A stretch of DNA of 22,730 bases, taken from contig QAKV01000003.1 in NCBI GenBank assembly GCA_003343625.1, positions 1 to 22,730 on the forward strand, given 5' to 3'. Source of the stretch: Clostridiales bacterium (GTDB lineage Bacteria; Bacillota; Clostridia; Lachnospirales; Lachnospiraceae). A program made the translations under genes and the position numbers. The notes beneath the pieces are model-generated. The model ran no database searches. It was not told where the DNA came from and saw nothing but the letters and a program-made list of their open reading frames with translations. Positions 7,074 to 15,114 of the stretch are shown one piece after another; positions within the stretch are counted from its first letter, which is position 1; every line of letters starts with the position of its first letter.

Positions 7074-8651
7074 ATGTATCATATTTTAATCGTAGACGAC
7101 GAAAAGATAGAAAGAAACGGGATCCGTTTTCTGCTGGGGCAGCTGGGACAGGATCTGGAGATCGCGGAGGCGGTCAACGGAGTGGAAGCGCTGAAATGGC
7201 TTTCGGAGAACCGGGCGGATATCCTCATCACGGATGTGAAGATGCCGTTGATGAATGGAATCGAGCTTTTGGAGAGGGTTTTCGATTCCTGTCCGGATAT
7301 GAAGAAGGTGATTTTCTCCGGTTACGGAGAGTTCGAATACGCGCGTCAGGCCATTCGCTTCGGCGTGGAAGATTATATCTTAAAGCCCGTGGATCCGCTT
7401 GAATTCCGGAAGATGATGGGCAGGATTTTCGCCTCCCTGGAGCAGGATCGGAAGCAAAGGGAACAGAAAGAAGCGGAGGGCGTTTATTTCAGGAAGTATG
7501 TGCTCAACGCCCTCGTAAACGGCGCGGATCCCGCAAAACTGGAAAAGCGAACCTCCGGATTTTCCATGGACTTCCTGGATCAGTATAAACGGATGATGCT
7601 GCTGGAACTGGGGCGGGACTTTTTCGGGAACAACGACAGGGAGCTCATGGAAGAACTGAAAGAAGCGGCCGGGGGAGCCCGTTTTGACGATCTGAACATG
7701 AGCCCGCAGCAGTGCGTCCTGTTCTTTCTGGACGAGGTGGACGACTGGAAAGAAACCGCCCGGAGAATGAACGAACGGATCGCAGAGCGATGCGGGAAAG
7801 GAATCAAAAGCTATATATCGGTATCTTCCGGGTTGAGGGACAGGACGCAGATCGGAAGCCGCTATCAGGAGCTGGAGCTGCTGATGGAAAACCGTTTCTA
7901 TGATCTGGAGAGCAGAATCTATATGGCGGAAAACGAAGCGGAAACAGCGGAGGACGTGCGTCTGGACGACGATACGCTGTTAAAGCAGATCCGGCAGGAT
8001 ATCCGCGCCGAAGATATCCTGAGTTTGAAGGAACACTGCGCCCGGCTGTTTCTCAACTACAGCAAAAAAACGGGTTTTTCCCAGATGTATGTGAAGTTCG
8101 TATTCGCCAGCCTGCTGAAGATGCTCTATGAGGCGATGCCGGAAAAAACGGAGAGGGATCTGGATGAGGAAATGGATCTTTTGTATCGGGCATCGGATCT
8201 GGAAGGCCTGCGGGAAATCGCGGAGCAGAATGTGGCTCTTCTGGAGAAGAAACTGAAAAAAGACGGGAGCAATCTGCACCGGGAGGTGGAGACCGTGAAA
8301 CGATACATCCGCACTCACTATGGGGAAGAACTGAGCGTCGAGATCCTGGCGGAAAAGGTCTATATGGCGCCCAGCTATCTGAGCGCCCTTTTCAAAAAGG
8401 AAACGGGGCAGAATCTGAGCAAATATATCAAAGCATGCCGGATGGAACGGGCGAGGGAGATGCTGGAGGATACCCACGAGAAAATCGGCGCGATCAGCGA
8501 AAAAGTAGGATACCCCAATGTGTCCTATTTTTGCCAGAGCTTCCGGGAATATTATGGGGTGAGCCCGCAGAAGTATCGCGGCAAAGGGGAAGGAACGGGG
8601 GAACATGAAACGAATCAGGAACCGGATCAATTCGCTCAAACTTCGATATAA
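7074..8651 (+). CDS. YesN-type response regulator (REC + AraC-family HTH)
   Basis: 525 residues. Residues 1-120 are a receiver domain (MYHILIVDDEK, phospho-acceptor Asp54 in LITDVKMP, Lys104 in DYILKPVD). A long, poorly conserved linker is followed by a C-terminal AraC/XylS domain (about 425-520) with both helix-turn-helix motifs: LSVEILAEKVYMAPSYLSAL and KIGAISEKVGYPNVSYFCQS, ending VSPQKYR. A cytoplasmic transcription factor, expected to activate carbohydrate-transport genes when phosphorylated by the kinase encoded immediately after it. ATG 7074 is preferred over an in-frame ATG at 7053 because the REC domain starts right at MYHILIVDD. The 3' end overlaps the kinase gene by 47 bases. Confidence 0.9.
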   Translation: MYHILIVDDEKIERNGIRFLLGQLGQDLEIAEAVNGVEALKWLSENRADILITDVKMPLMNGIELLERVFDSCPDMKKVIFSGYGEFEYARQAIRFGVEDYILKPVDPLEFRKMMGRIFASLEQDRKQREQKEAEGVYFRKYVLNALVNGADPAKLEKRTSGFSMDFLDQYKRMMLLELGRDFFGNNDRELMEELKEAAGGARFDDLNMSPQQCVLFFLDEVDDWKETARRMNERIAERCGKGIKSYISVSSGLRDRTQIGSRYQELELLMENRFYDLESRIYMAENEAETAEDVRLDDDTLLKQIRQDIRAEDILSLKEHCARLFLNYSKKTGFSQMYVKFVFASLLKMLYEAMPEKTERDLDEEMDLLYRASDLEGLREIAEQNVALLEKKLKKDGSNLHREVETVKRYIRTHYGEELSVEILAEKVYMAPSYLSALFKKETGQNLSKYIKACRMERAREMLEDTHEKIGAISEKVGYPNVSYFCQSFREYYGVSPQKYRGKGEGTGEHETNQEPDQFAQTSI

Positions 8652-10308
8652 ACTGGCGTTGTTTTATGCTGCATTCTGTTTTTTGCCGGTCATGATTCTC
8701 TTTCTGTTCAGTTTCGTCCAGATGAGGAGGATTATAGCGGATAAGGAAATCCTGAACCTGGAGTCCTATCTGTATCAGTCCGTGGCCACGATGGACAGCA
8801 AACTGGAAGTATACGATAATCTTTCCGACTACATCGCCTTCGATCAGAATCTGGAAGATGTCTTTTCCACGACCTATGAGCACCCCTATGAGCAGTACGA
8901 ACAGGTGACGGAGGTAATCGATCCGGTGCTGCAATCCCTGAAATATTTTCACAGCGAAATCAGGACGATTACGATCTATACGGACAGCGGAATCGTGAAA
9001 CACGACACGACGGTGGGGACGATTTCCGAGATCGAGAATGAGGACTGGTATCGGGATATCCGGGAATCCGAAGGCGTGAAATGGTATGTGGACCGGGAAA
9101 AACCGTCTATATTTTCCGCCAGGAAAATGCCTGTGGAAACGGAGTCCGGCCAGGCGGACGTGCTGCGCCTCGAGGTGGACTATGAGGATATATTCGCGCC
9201 ATATGAGCAGACGCTGACCACGGAATACGGGGTTTTCATCACGGATGAAAACGGCGATGTCATTTATGGGGACAGACGGTTTTCCGAGGAGAATCAGGAC
9301 TATCGCCTGGATTATCAGGAATTTCTGGAAGAGCAGGAGAAAGGAAGGGAGTCTTCTTATACGATCATATCCGAAACGTCTTCCGCCACGGGGTGGAACA
9401 TCTGGCTCTATCAGCCGGAGGGAATCGCAGGAGAAGCGATGCAGCCGGTGAGCATGATGATCCTGCTGACAGCGGTTCTCTGTCTGCTGATGGCGGCTCT
9501 TTCCTATTTCGTGACTTCCCGGCTGGTCAGCGGGAGAATTGAAAAGCTGACGGAAAGCGTATTGGAAGTGGAACAGGGGAATCTCGACCTGACGGTGGAC
9601 AGCGAGGAAAAAGATGAGATCGGGCTTCTGTATCGGGGATTCGGAAAGATGCTCCGGCGGATCCGGGCGCTGATCGACGAGGTCTATGTGGGAAAAATCA
9701 CTCAGAAAGAGGCGGAGATGCGGGCTCTGCAGGCCCAGATCAATCCCCATTTCCTCTATAACACCCTGTCCCTGATCAACTGGAAGGCGCTGACGGCAGG
9801 AGAAGAGGACATCAGCCGTATGACGCTGGCCATGTCCACGTTCTACCGGACGGCTTTAAACCGGGGGAAAAATACGCTGCGGGTGGAAGACGAGCTGAAA
9901 AATACGAAGGCCTATCTGGAAATTCAGAGTATGATGCACGATGGCGACTTCGATTATGAAATCGCCACGGATCCGGAAATCCTGCCCTGCGAATCCCTGA
10001 ATCTGATTCTGCAGCCCCTCGTGGAAAACGCTATCACGCACGGGATCGAACCGAAGGCGGACGGGCGGGGGAAAATCGTGATACGCGGATGGCTGGAGGA
10101 CGGCTGCATCTGGTTTTCGGTGGAAGATAATGGCGTCGGTATGGATGCTGATATAGCGAAGAGGATTCTGAGCATGGAATCCGGAGGATACGGAGTGCGG
10201 AACGTAAACGAGAGAATCCGCCTCTTCTATGGGGAAGAGTACGGGATGACGGTGGAGAGCGAGGTGGGAAAAGGAACGACGGTATGGCTTCATTTTCCGA
10301 AGAGATGA
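8605..10308 (+). CDS. YesM-type sensor histidine kinase
   Basis: 567 residues. Transmembrane helix 1 (LALFYAAFCFLPVMILFLFSF region) is followed by an extracellular sensor domain of roughly 240 residues (dCache-like by length and position), helix 2 at about 285-307 (SMMILLTAVLCLLMAALSYF), a HAMP linker, the His_kinase domain with His382 in INPHFLYNTLSLINW, and an ATPase domain (LVENAITHGIEP; DNGVGMD; GYGVRNVNERI). This order defines the LytS/YesM group that pairs with AraC-type regulators. It probably senses an extracellular sugar or a loaded binding protein. Its start lies inside the regulator gene after GGGGGAAC, so the two are translated together. Confidence 0.92.
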   Translation: MKRIRNRINSLKLRYKLALFYAAFCFLPVMILFLFSFVQMRRIIADKEILNLESYLYQSVATMDSKLEVYDNLSDYIAFDQNLEDVFSTTYEHPYEQYEQVTEVIDPVLQSLKYFHSEIRTITIYTDSGIVKHDTTVGTISEIENEDWYRDIRESEGVKWYVDREKPSIFSARKMPVETESGQADVLRLEVDYEDIFAPYEQTLTTEYGVFITDENGDVIYGDRRFSEENQDYRLDYQEFLEEQEKGRESSYTIISETSSATGWNIWLYQPEGIAGEAMQPVSMMILLTAVLCLLMAALSYFVTSRLVSGRIEKLTESVLEVEQGNLDLTVDSEEKDEIGLLYRGFGKMLRRIRALIDEVYVGKITQKEAEMRALQAQINPHFLYNTLSLINWKALTAGEEDISRMTLAMSTFYRTALNRGKNTLRVEDELKNTKAYLEIQSMMHDGDFDYEIATDPEILPCESLNLILQPLVENAITHGIEPKADGRGKIVIRGWLEDGCIWFSVEDNGVGMDADIAKRILSMESGGYGVRNVNERIRLFYGEEYGMTVESEVGKGTTVWLHFPKR

Positions 10309-10366
10309 GGCGCGCTTCTGAAGGAGAGATTCATAAAAATCTGACATTTATCACAAATTGTTGAGA

Positions 10367-10409
10367 TTTACGCTTCCTTTTTGTTCAACTATAATAAAAT
10401 CGTAGTTGA
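10367..10409 (+). promoter_or_regulatory. Promoter of the binding-protein unit with an operator over the -10
   Basis: -35 TTTACG (10367-10372), 17-base spacer, perfect -10 TATAAT (10390-10395). A 7-bp inverted repeat, TCAACTA (10385-10391) and TAGTTGA (10403-10409), straddles the -10 and the start region. GTTGAGA also occurs twice, at about 10359 and 10405. The AraC-type regulator encoded upstream or a separate repressor could act here. The promoter makes the lipoprotein gene independent of the sensor operon. Confidence 0.6.
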
Positions 10410-10438
10410 GAAGTTCAAGAAGGAGGGTCGAATCAGGA

Positions 10439-10600
10439 ATGGATCGAAGCGCCCTTTTTGACCGACCGCGATATGGGGAGGAAATCGGTATGCGCAGCAA
10501 GGACGAAGGATCTACCCTGAACTATTACAGGCGGGCTGGAGAAGATGAAAAAGAGGGGATTTTGACGATGCCGCCGCAGTCGATCTGCGTTTTAAAGTGA
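10439..10600 (+). CDS. Small ORF before the binding protein, possible glycosidase C-terminal remnant
   Basis: ATG 10439 follows AAGGAGGG by about a dozen bases and gives 53 residues; an internal ATG at 10490, with GGAGG eight bases before it, gives 36 (MRSKDEGSTLNYYRRAGEDE…). The ending GILTMPPQSICVLK has the shape of the final strands of beta-sandwich domains that close many glycoside hydrolases (…L.LPP.SI..L). As it follows a promoter and no catalytic domain precedes it, it is either a fragment moved here or a genuine small leader gene. It stops 15 bases before the lipoprotein start. Confidence 0.35.
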   Translation: MDRSALFDRPRYGEEIGMRSKDEGSTLNYYRRAGEDEKEGILTMPPQSICVLK

Positions 10601-10615
10601 CCGGGAGGAAAGAGG

Positions 10616-12322
10616 ATGGGAAAGAAAAAATGGTTCTGCCTTCTGCTGGCGCTGTGCGTTCTGGCCGGGTGTATGTCGGAAAAGAGAGGAGCGGAAAGTC
10701 CGGATCCGGGAAGCGCGCCGGAAGAGGAGACGTCCATGAGCACGGCGGAGGCGACGGCCTGGGAGGAAGCGGCGACGACGCCTTATGGCAAATATCCGTC
10801 TCTCATCACCTATACGCTCGGAAAAATGATCGGTGAAAATAACTCCAATATGCCGGAGGGAGATACCTATGAGGATAACGTTTATACCCGATATTTGAGA
10901 GAGACGCTCAATATTCAGAACGAAGATCTCTTTGAGGAAAGCGAAGAGCAGTATGCGACGAGCGTGGAGATGGCGATCGCGTCGAAAGATCTGCCGGATG
11001 TAATGGTGGTGGAGGATCGGGAGACGCTGGTGGAGCTCGTCGAAAAGGGGTTGGTCGCGGATCTCACCCAGGCTTTTGAGGACTGCGCCAGCGACCGGAT
11101 TCTGGAAATGTACGACAGTTATGAGGTATCCGCCCTGGATGCGGCGATGGTGGACGGAAAGCTGATGGCGTTGCCGGAGCCGAGTTTCAGAGACGGCCCC
11201 AATCTGCTGTGGCTGCGGAAGGACTGGATGGATGCGCTGGGGCTGGAGGAACCGGAGAACGTGGAGGATGCGGTGAACATCATCCGGGCTTTCGTCGAAA
11301 AGGATCCTGGCGGAAATGGAGAAGGAAATACGATCGGCCTGGTCTGCCACGAAGACCTGACGGGGGAGAGCGGATACAAGTATGAATTTCAGCTGGATCC
11401 GGTTTTTTCCTCTTTTAACGCCTATCCCAGGCAATGGGTAAGGGATGCGCAGGGGGAAATTTCCTATGGATCCGTGCAGCCGGAGGCGAAAGAAGCTCTG
11501 GATTATCTGCGGCAGCTATATCAGGATGGCGTGATGGATGCAAACTTCATGCTCCGAAGCATGAGCAACATCGCGGAACTGATCATATCCGGGCAGTGCG
11601 GATCCTTTTTCGGCCCCTGGTGGGCTCCGAATAATCCGCTCATGGAAGCCAGACAGGCGAACCCGGAAGCGGAGTGGAAGCCTTACCTGATCCCCACGAC
11701 GGAAGACGGAAAAATCCGGTATTACGATCAGGAGGCCAATTACAAATATGTGGTGGTGAGCGCGGATTTCGAGCATCCCGAGATCGTGGTCAAAATGGCC
11801 AGCGTCATGTTCGACAAAATGCGCTTCGAGGATAAATCGAATGAGGATCTCGCGGAATATTTTCAGATGAACGTGGATTCTACCGCCCGCCCGATTTCCA
11901 TCAATATCGATTACAGCGACGCCCTTCACCGCTGCTATGAAGAGCTGAGCGCTGCGCTGGAAGGATCGAAGCGGCCGGAGGAGCTGCAGATTCTGGAGCG
12001 TTCTTATTACGAGAAGTGCGCCGCCTATCTGGAGGATCCCGGCTCAGCGGATGAGGAGGAGTGGGCCGCTTATATGTCCCGGATCGAAGCCTGCGCCCTG
12101 CTCGGCGAAGACAGACTTGAGGCGGTCAGTCCGATTTTTTCAGGAGAGACGGAGACGATGGCCGAAAGGTGGACACAGCTCCGGGAACTGGAAAAGAAGG
12201 CCTACCTGCAGATCATCTCCGGGAGAGAAGAGCTGGATTATTTCGATACCTTTGCAGCGGAATGGATGGAACAGGGAGGGGCACAGATCACGGAGGAAGT
12301 GAGGAAGGCGCTATACAGATGA
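10616..12322 (+). CDS. Family-1 extracellular solute-binding lipoprotein (sugar ABC type), no permeases nearby
   Basis: 568 residues. The signal peptide MGKKKWFCLLLALCVLAGC has a lipobox LAGC with the anchored Cys19, then a linker rich in Ser, Glu and Pro. The mature part has the LplA/YtcQ-like pattern of large Firmicutes oligosaccharide-binding proteins (SKDLPDVMVVEDRETLVELV; GLVADLTQAF; NLLWLRKDWMDALGLEEPENVED). It should sit on the outer membrane face and bind a glycan for an ABC importer or for the neighbouring sensor kinase. The usual two permease genes do not follow: the gene ends in a terminator and the next genes are on the other strand. ATG 10616 follows GGAGGAAAGAGG. Confidence 0.88.
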   Translation: MGKKKWFCLLLALCVLAGCMSEKRGAESPDPGSAPEEETSMSTAEATAWEEAATTPYGKYPSLITYTLGKMIGENNSNMPEGDTYEDNVYTRYLRETLNIQNEDLFEESEEQYATSVEMAIASKDLPDVMVVEDRETLVELVEKGLVADLTQAFEDCASDRILEMYDSYEVSALDAAMVDGKLMALPEPSFRDGPNLLWLRKDWMDALGLEEPENVEDAVNIIRAFVEKDPGGNGEGNTIGLVCHEDLTGESGYKYEFQLDPVFSSFNAYPRQWVRDAQGEISYGSVQPEAKEALDYLRQLYQDGVMDANFMLRSMSNIAELIISGQCGSFFGPWWAPNNPLMEARQANPEAEWKPYLIPTTEDGKIRYYDQEANYKYVVVSADFEHPEIVVKMASVMFDKMRFEDKSNEDLAEYFQMNVDSTARPISINIDYSDALHRCYEELSAALEGSKRPEELQILERSYYEKCAAYLEDPGSADEEEWAAYMSRIEACALLGEDRLEAVSPIFSGETETMAERWTQLRELEKKAYLQIISGREELDYFDTFAAEWMEQGGAQITEEVRKALYR

Positions 12323-12343
12323 ACAAATAAAAAAGAAGTAAAA

Positions 12344-12371
12344 AGAGGACAGGCTGTAAAACCTGTCCTCT
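12344..12371 (-). terminator. Bidirectional terminator between lipoprotein and rubrerythrin genes
   Basis: A perfect 10-bp stem AGAGGACAGG/CCTGTCCTCT with an eight-base loop. On the minus strand it is followed by TTTTTACTTCTTTTTT, a strong U-tract for ending the rubrerythrin transcript. On the plus strand it lies 22 bases after the lipoprotein stop but has no U-tract. Confidence 0.8.
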
Positions 12372-12396
12372 CATACTTCAAAAATTTCCGTATTTC

Positions 12397-12936
12397 TCAG
12401 CCGAAGTATCTTGCCAGCAGACCTTCGAATGCCTTGCCGTGTCTCGCTTCATCGCGCGCCATCTCATGGACGGTATCATGGATCGCATCCAGGTTCAGAG
12501 CCTTCGCTCTCTTCGCCAGATCGAATTTGCCTGCGGTCGCGCCGTTTTCAGCGTCCACTCTCATCTCCAGATTCTTCTTGGTGGAATCGGTTACCACTTC
12601 GCCCAGCAGTTCTGCGAATTTAGCAGCGTGTTCAGCCTCTTCATAAGCGGCTTTCTCCCAGTACAGGCCGATCTCAGGATAGCCTTCTCTGTGAGCGACT
12701 CTCGCCATCGCCAGATACATACCGACTTCGGAGCACTCGCCTTCGAAGTTCGCTCTCAGATCCTTGATGATATCTTCGGGAGCGCCCTGCGCTACGCCTA
12801 CCACATGCTCAGCAGCCCATTCTCTTTCGCCGGTCTGAGCGGTGAATTTCTCCCTGGGAGCCTTACAGATCGGGCAGAACTCCGGAGCCTGATCGCCTTC
12901 ATAAACATAACCACAAACCTGACATACGAATTTCAT
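12397..12936 (-). CDS. Reverse rubrerythrin (N-terminal rubredoxin, C-terminal diiron domain)
   Basis: 179 residues. Residues 1-35 are a rubredoxin-like iron site with Cys5, Cys8, Cys21 and Cys24 ([20 protein letters not shown]). Residues about 55-179 are a ferritin-like four-helix domain with diiron ligands in [19 protein letters not shown] and [12 protein letters not shown]. This domain order, opposite to classical rubrerythrin, marks the rubperoxin/reverse rubrerythrin group that reduces hydrogen peroxide and oxygen with electrons from NADH via rubredoxin-type carriers in clostridia. Cytoplasmic. AAGGAG lies upstream of the ATG. Encoded just downstream of perR on the same strand, it is a natural PerR target. 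Confidence 0.92.
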   Translation of the reverse strand: MKFVCQVCGYVYEGDQAPEFCPICKAPREKFTAQTGEREWAAEHVVGVAQGAPEDIIKDLRANFEGECSEVGMYLAMARVAHREGYPEIGLYWEKAAYEEAEHAAKFAELLGEVVTDSTKKNLEMRVDAENGATAGKFDLAKRAKALNLDAIHDTVHEMARDEARHGKAFEGLLARYFG

Positions 12937-12973
12937 AATTTCTGATCTCCTTTTCTTGAAAAATTTTATACAA

Positions 12974-12988
12974 GCCGGGAAACCCGGC
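12974..12988 (-). other. Compact hairpin between perR and the rubrerythrin gene
   Basis: GCCGGG-AAA-CCCGGC, a 6-bp GC-only stem with a three-base loop, about 50 bases past the perR stop. On the minus strand it is followed by TTGTATAAAATTTTTC. That allows either a perR terminator or a leader hairpin, and TATAAA could be the rubrerythrin -10. The two roles cannot be separated by eye. Confidence 0.4.
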
Positions 12989-13037
12989 AGCTGCCAAATG
13001 GAATTTCGACCGCAGGAAACGCAACGCGCTCACATTT

Positions 13038-13436
13038 TTACAGGCTCGTTTTCCGGCGGCAGGCACTGCATGTGCCGTAAAAATAAGTGACGTTTCCGGC
13101 GATCAGGTTGCCGTCCAAATCCTGCCCGCTGAGGGCCTCCATGAACCGGATGGAATCCAGATCCAGATCGATGACTCTGCCGCAGTCGGTGCAGACAAAA
13201 TGGTAATGCGGGCTGGTGTCCGCGTCGAAGTGATCCGCCCCGTCCCCCAGCCGGAGCCTGGAAATCTCTCCCAGATCCGCCAACAGCGTCAGATTGCGGT
13301 ACACGGTACCGAGGCTGATGTTCGGAAATTCATTCCGTACCGAGCTGTAAACGACGTCTGCTGTGGGGTGATCCCGGCGGGTCATGAGGAACTTCTTGAT
13401 CGCTTCCCGCTGGCGACTGTATTTAATCGCAGGCAT
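13038..13436 (-). CDS. perR: PerR-type peroxide-responsive repressor (Fur family)
   Basis: 132 residues: an N-terminal winged helix (DVVYSSVRNEFPNISLGTVYRNLTLL) and a C-terminal dimerisation domain. The regulatory metal ligands of Bacillus PerR (His37, Asp85, His91, His93, Asp104 from memory) map, with one constant offset of 14, to His23, Asp71, His77, His79 and Asp90. Aspartate at the second position is the PerR-type feature. The structural zinc site is present as Cys82, Cys85, Cys123 and Cys126. It should repress peroxide-defence genes until the iron site is oxidised. ATG 13436 has GGGGAG six bases upstream; a TTG two codons earlier is less likely. The box at 13461-13475 suggests autoregulation. 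Confidence 0.85.
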   Translation of the reverse strand: MPAIKYSRQREAIKKFLMTRRDHPTADVVYSSVRNEFPNISLGTVYRNLTLLADLGEISRLRLGDGADHFDADTSPHYHFVCTDCGRVIDLDLDSIRFMEALSGQDLDGNLIAGNVTYFYGTCSACRRKTSL

Positions 13437-13460
13437 ACGCAACTCCCCTTCGCCTTAAAA

Positions 13461-13475
13461 CAATAATCATTACTG
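13461..13475. promoter_or_regulatory. PerR/Fur-like box in the perR leader
   Basis: CAATAATCATTACTG reads on the minus strand as CAGTAATGATTATTG. It matches the central TAATNATTAT part of the Bacillus PerR consensus (TTATAATNATTATAA), with 9 of the 14 defined positions. It lies just downstream of the predicted perR transcription start, where a bound repressor would block its own gene. Confidence 0.55.
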
Positions 13476-13488
13476 TTATTATGTTTGT

Positions 13489-13517
13489 ATTATAAGCGAA
13501 GAAGTTTCATTTGTCAA
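13489..13517 (-). promoter_or_regulatory. perR promoter, perfect consensus
   Basis: On the minus strand TTGACA (13517-13512), exactly 17 bases, then TATAAT (13494-13489). Both hexamers are perfect sigma-A boxes, so a strong promoter held down by a repressor is a reasonable expectation. Confidence 0.85.
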
Positions 13518-13559
13518 ATGGTTTTATAAATTTTTTAGAATTATATTTCGGGGAATTTA

Positions 13560-13588
13560 TGAACAGGAAAAGCGCTTTATGGTATACT
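13560..13588 (+). promoter_or_regulatory. Promoter of the two-component/membrane-protein operon
   Basis: -35 TGAACA (13560-13565), 17-base spacer, -10 TATACT (13583-13588) extended by TGG immediately before it. The start would be near 13595, about 20 bases before the kinase ATG. Possible source of one transcript through 19257. Confidence 0.6.
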
Positions 13589-13614
13589 GAATGCAACTGG
13601 GAAAGGATATCGGG

Positions 13615-15114
13615 ATGAAGTTCAAGACAAAACTCGCCATTACGTTTTTGACCATCAGTTTGCTCCCCGCGCTCTTGTCCCTGCTGGCCTTCCTGGCCAT
13701 CGGGACGGCCCTCGTCTGGACTTCCGATCAGAAATACGGAATGGAGACGGCGGACTACAGCATGATGTCGGATTCCATCGACGCGTTCAGCCAGGGGACG
13801 GACGAGCTGTTTAATCGCATACAGCAGCAGGCGGATACGGAGCCGGCCCGCCTTGAGGACGAGCAGTATCTGAACGGCTTAAATGAGGTCGCTGCGGAGA
13901 ACTCTTCTTATTTAATCGTGCGGAAAGGGGACCGCCTTTATTATGCCGGGAACGCGGAGGCGGCGGATCGGATTTTCGAACGGCTGCCTTCTTACGGGCA
14001 GGAGAACGAGCAGGCGGATTCCGGATTCTATTTCAACGATCTCAAAAAGCTGGTCAAGCAGATCGACTTTCGCTTTTCAGATGGAACGGAGGGCAGCGTT
14101 TTCATCGTCACGATGATCACGAGCATCTTCTCCAGGTCGTTTTTGATCGATATGTTTTTGGCCATCGTGATGATTCTGGTGCTGACCGGCATGGTGCTCA
14201 CCCAGTGGATCCACAAGAGCGTATTTTCGCCGATCAATAAGCTGAATCTGGCCATGCAGAAGATCGCGGAGGGAAATTTCGACTACACGCTGGAGTCCGA
14301 TGACGACAACGAGATCGGGGAACTCTACCGAAATTATGAGGACATGCGGCTCCGGCTGAAGGAATCCACGGAGGAGAAGATCCGGAACGAGCGGCAGAAC
14401 CGGGAGCTGATCAGCAACATCACCCATGACTTAAAGACGCCCATCACCGCCATCAAGGGCTATGTGGAGGGGATTATCGACGGGGTGGCGGATACACAGG
14501 AGCGGAGGGAGAAATACCTGCGCACGATCTATACCAAGGCCAACGATATGGACAGGCTGATCAACGAGCTGACTTATTATTCCAGCATCGACAACAACCG
14601 GATCCCTTACAATTTCCACCGCATCAATGTGGCGGAGTTTTTCGAGGACTGCGTGGAGGATGTGGGGCTGGATCTGGAGTCCAAAAACATCCAGCTCAAT
14701 TATTCCAATCTGATGGATCCGGATACGCGGATTATCGCGGATCCGGAGCAGCTCAAAAAGGTCATCAATAACATTATCGGTAACAGCATCAAATATATGG
14801 ATAAGGCGAAAGGCGTCATCGACATTCGCCTGCTGGATGAGGTGGATTCCATCCGGGTGGAAATCGAAGACAACGGCAAGGGGATTGCGGCAAAGGATCT
14901 GGCCAATATTTTCGAGCGGTTTTACCGGACTGACGCTTCCCGCAACTCCACAAAGGGCGGGAGCGGTATCGGGCTCTCCATCGTTAAAAAAATTATAGAA
15001 GATCACGGCGGGTATATCTGGGCCACCAGCAAAGAAGGAGAGGGGACGTGCCTGCATTTCGTGATCAGAAAATACAGGGAGGCAGAAGGAAATGAGCAGG
15101 ATATTGATCATTGA
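13615..15114 (+). CDS. Sensor histidine kinase (HAMP, HisKA, HATPase)
   Basis: 499 residues. Helix 1 (residues about 7-35), an extracellular loop of roughly 135 residues, helix 2 (about 172-194, LAIVMILVLTGMVLTQW), a HAMP domain (VFSPINKLNLAMQKIAEGNF), then HisKA with His271 in SNITHDLKTPITAIKG, and an ATPase domain (NNIIGNSIKYM; DNGKGI; GGSGIGLSIVKKI). It phosphorylates the OmpR-type regulator whose gene overlaps its last 23 bases. The signal is unknown. ATG 13615 follows AAGGATATCGGG; the in-frame ATG at 13591 would be almost at the transcription start. Kinase-before-regulator order is the less common arrangement for OmpR pairs. Confidence 0.92.
   Translation: MKFKTKLAITFLTISLLPALLSLLAFLAIGTALVWTSDQKYGMETADYSMMSDSIDAFSQGTDELFNRIQQQADTEPARLEDEQYLNGLNEVAAENSSYLIVRKGDRLYYAGNAEAADRIFERLPSYGQENEQADSGFYFNDLKKLVKQIDFRFSDGTEGSVFIVTMITSIFSRSFLIDMFLAIVMILVLTGMVLTQWIHKSVFSPINKLNLAMQKIAEGNFDYTLESDDDNEIGELYRNYEDMRLRLKESTEEKIRNERQNRELISNITHDLKTPITAIKGYVEGIIDGVADTQERREKYLRTIYTKANDMDRLINELTYYSSIDNNRIPYNFHRINVAEFFEDCVEDVGLDLESKNIQLNYSNLMDPDTRIIADPEQLKKVINNIIGNSIKYMDKAKGVIDIRLLDEVDSIRVEIEDNGKGIAAKDLANIFERFYRTDASRNSTKGGSGIGLSIVKKIIEDHGGYIWATSKEGEGTCLHFVIRKYREAEGNEQDIDH

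Noticed and set aside
8494..9750. 418-codon minus-strand frame opposite the YesM-type kinase
   Set aside because: Antisense of a clear histidine kinase; composition is typical of a mirror frame.
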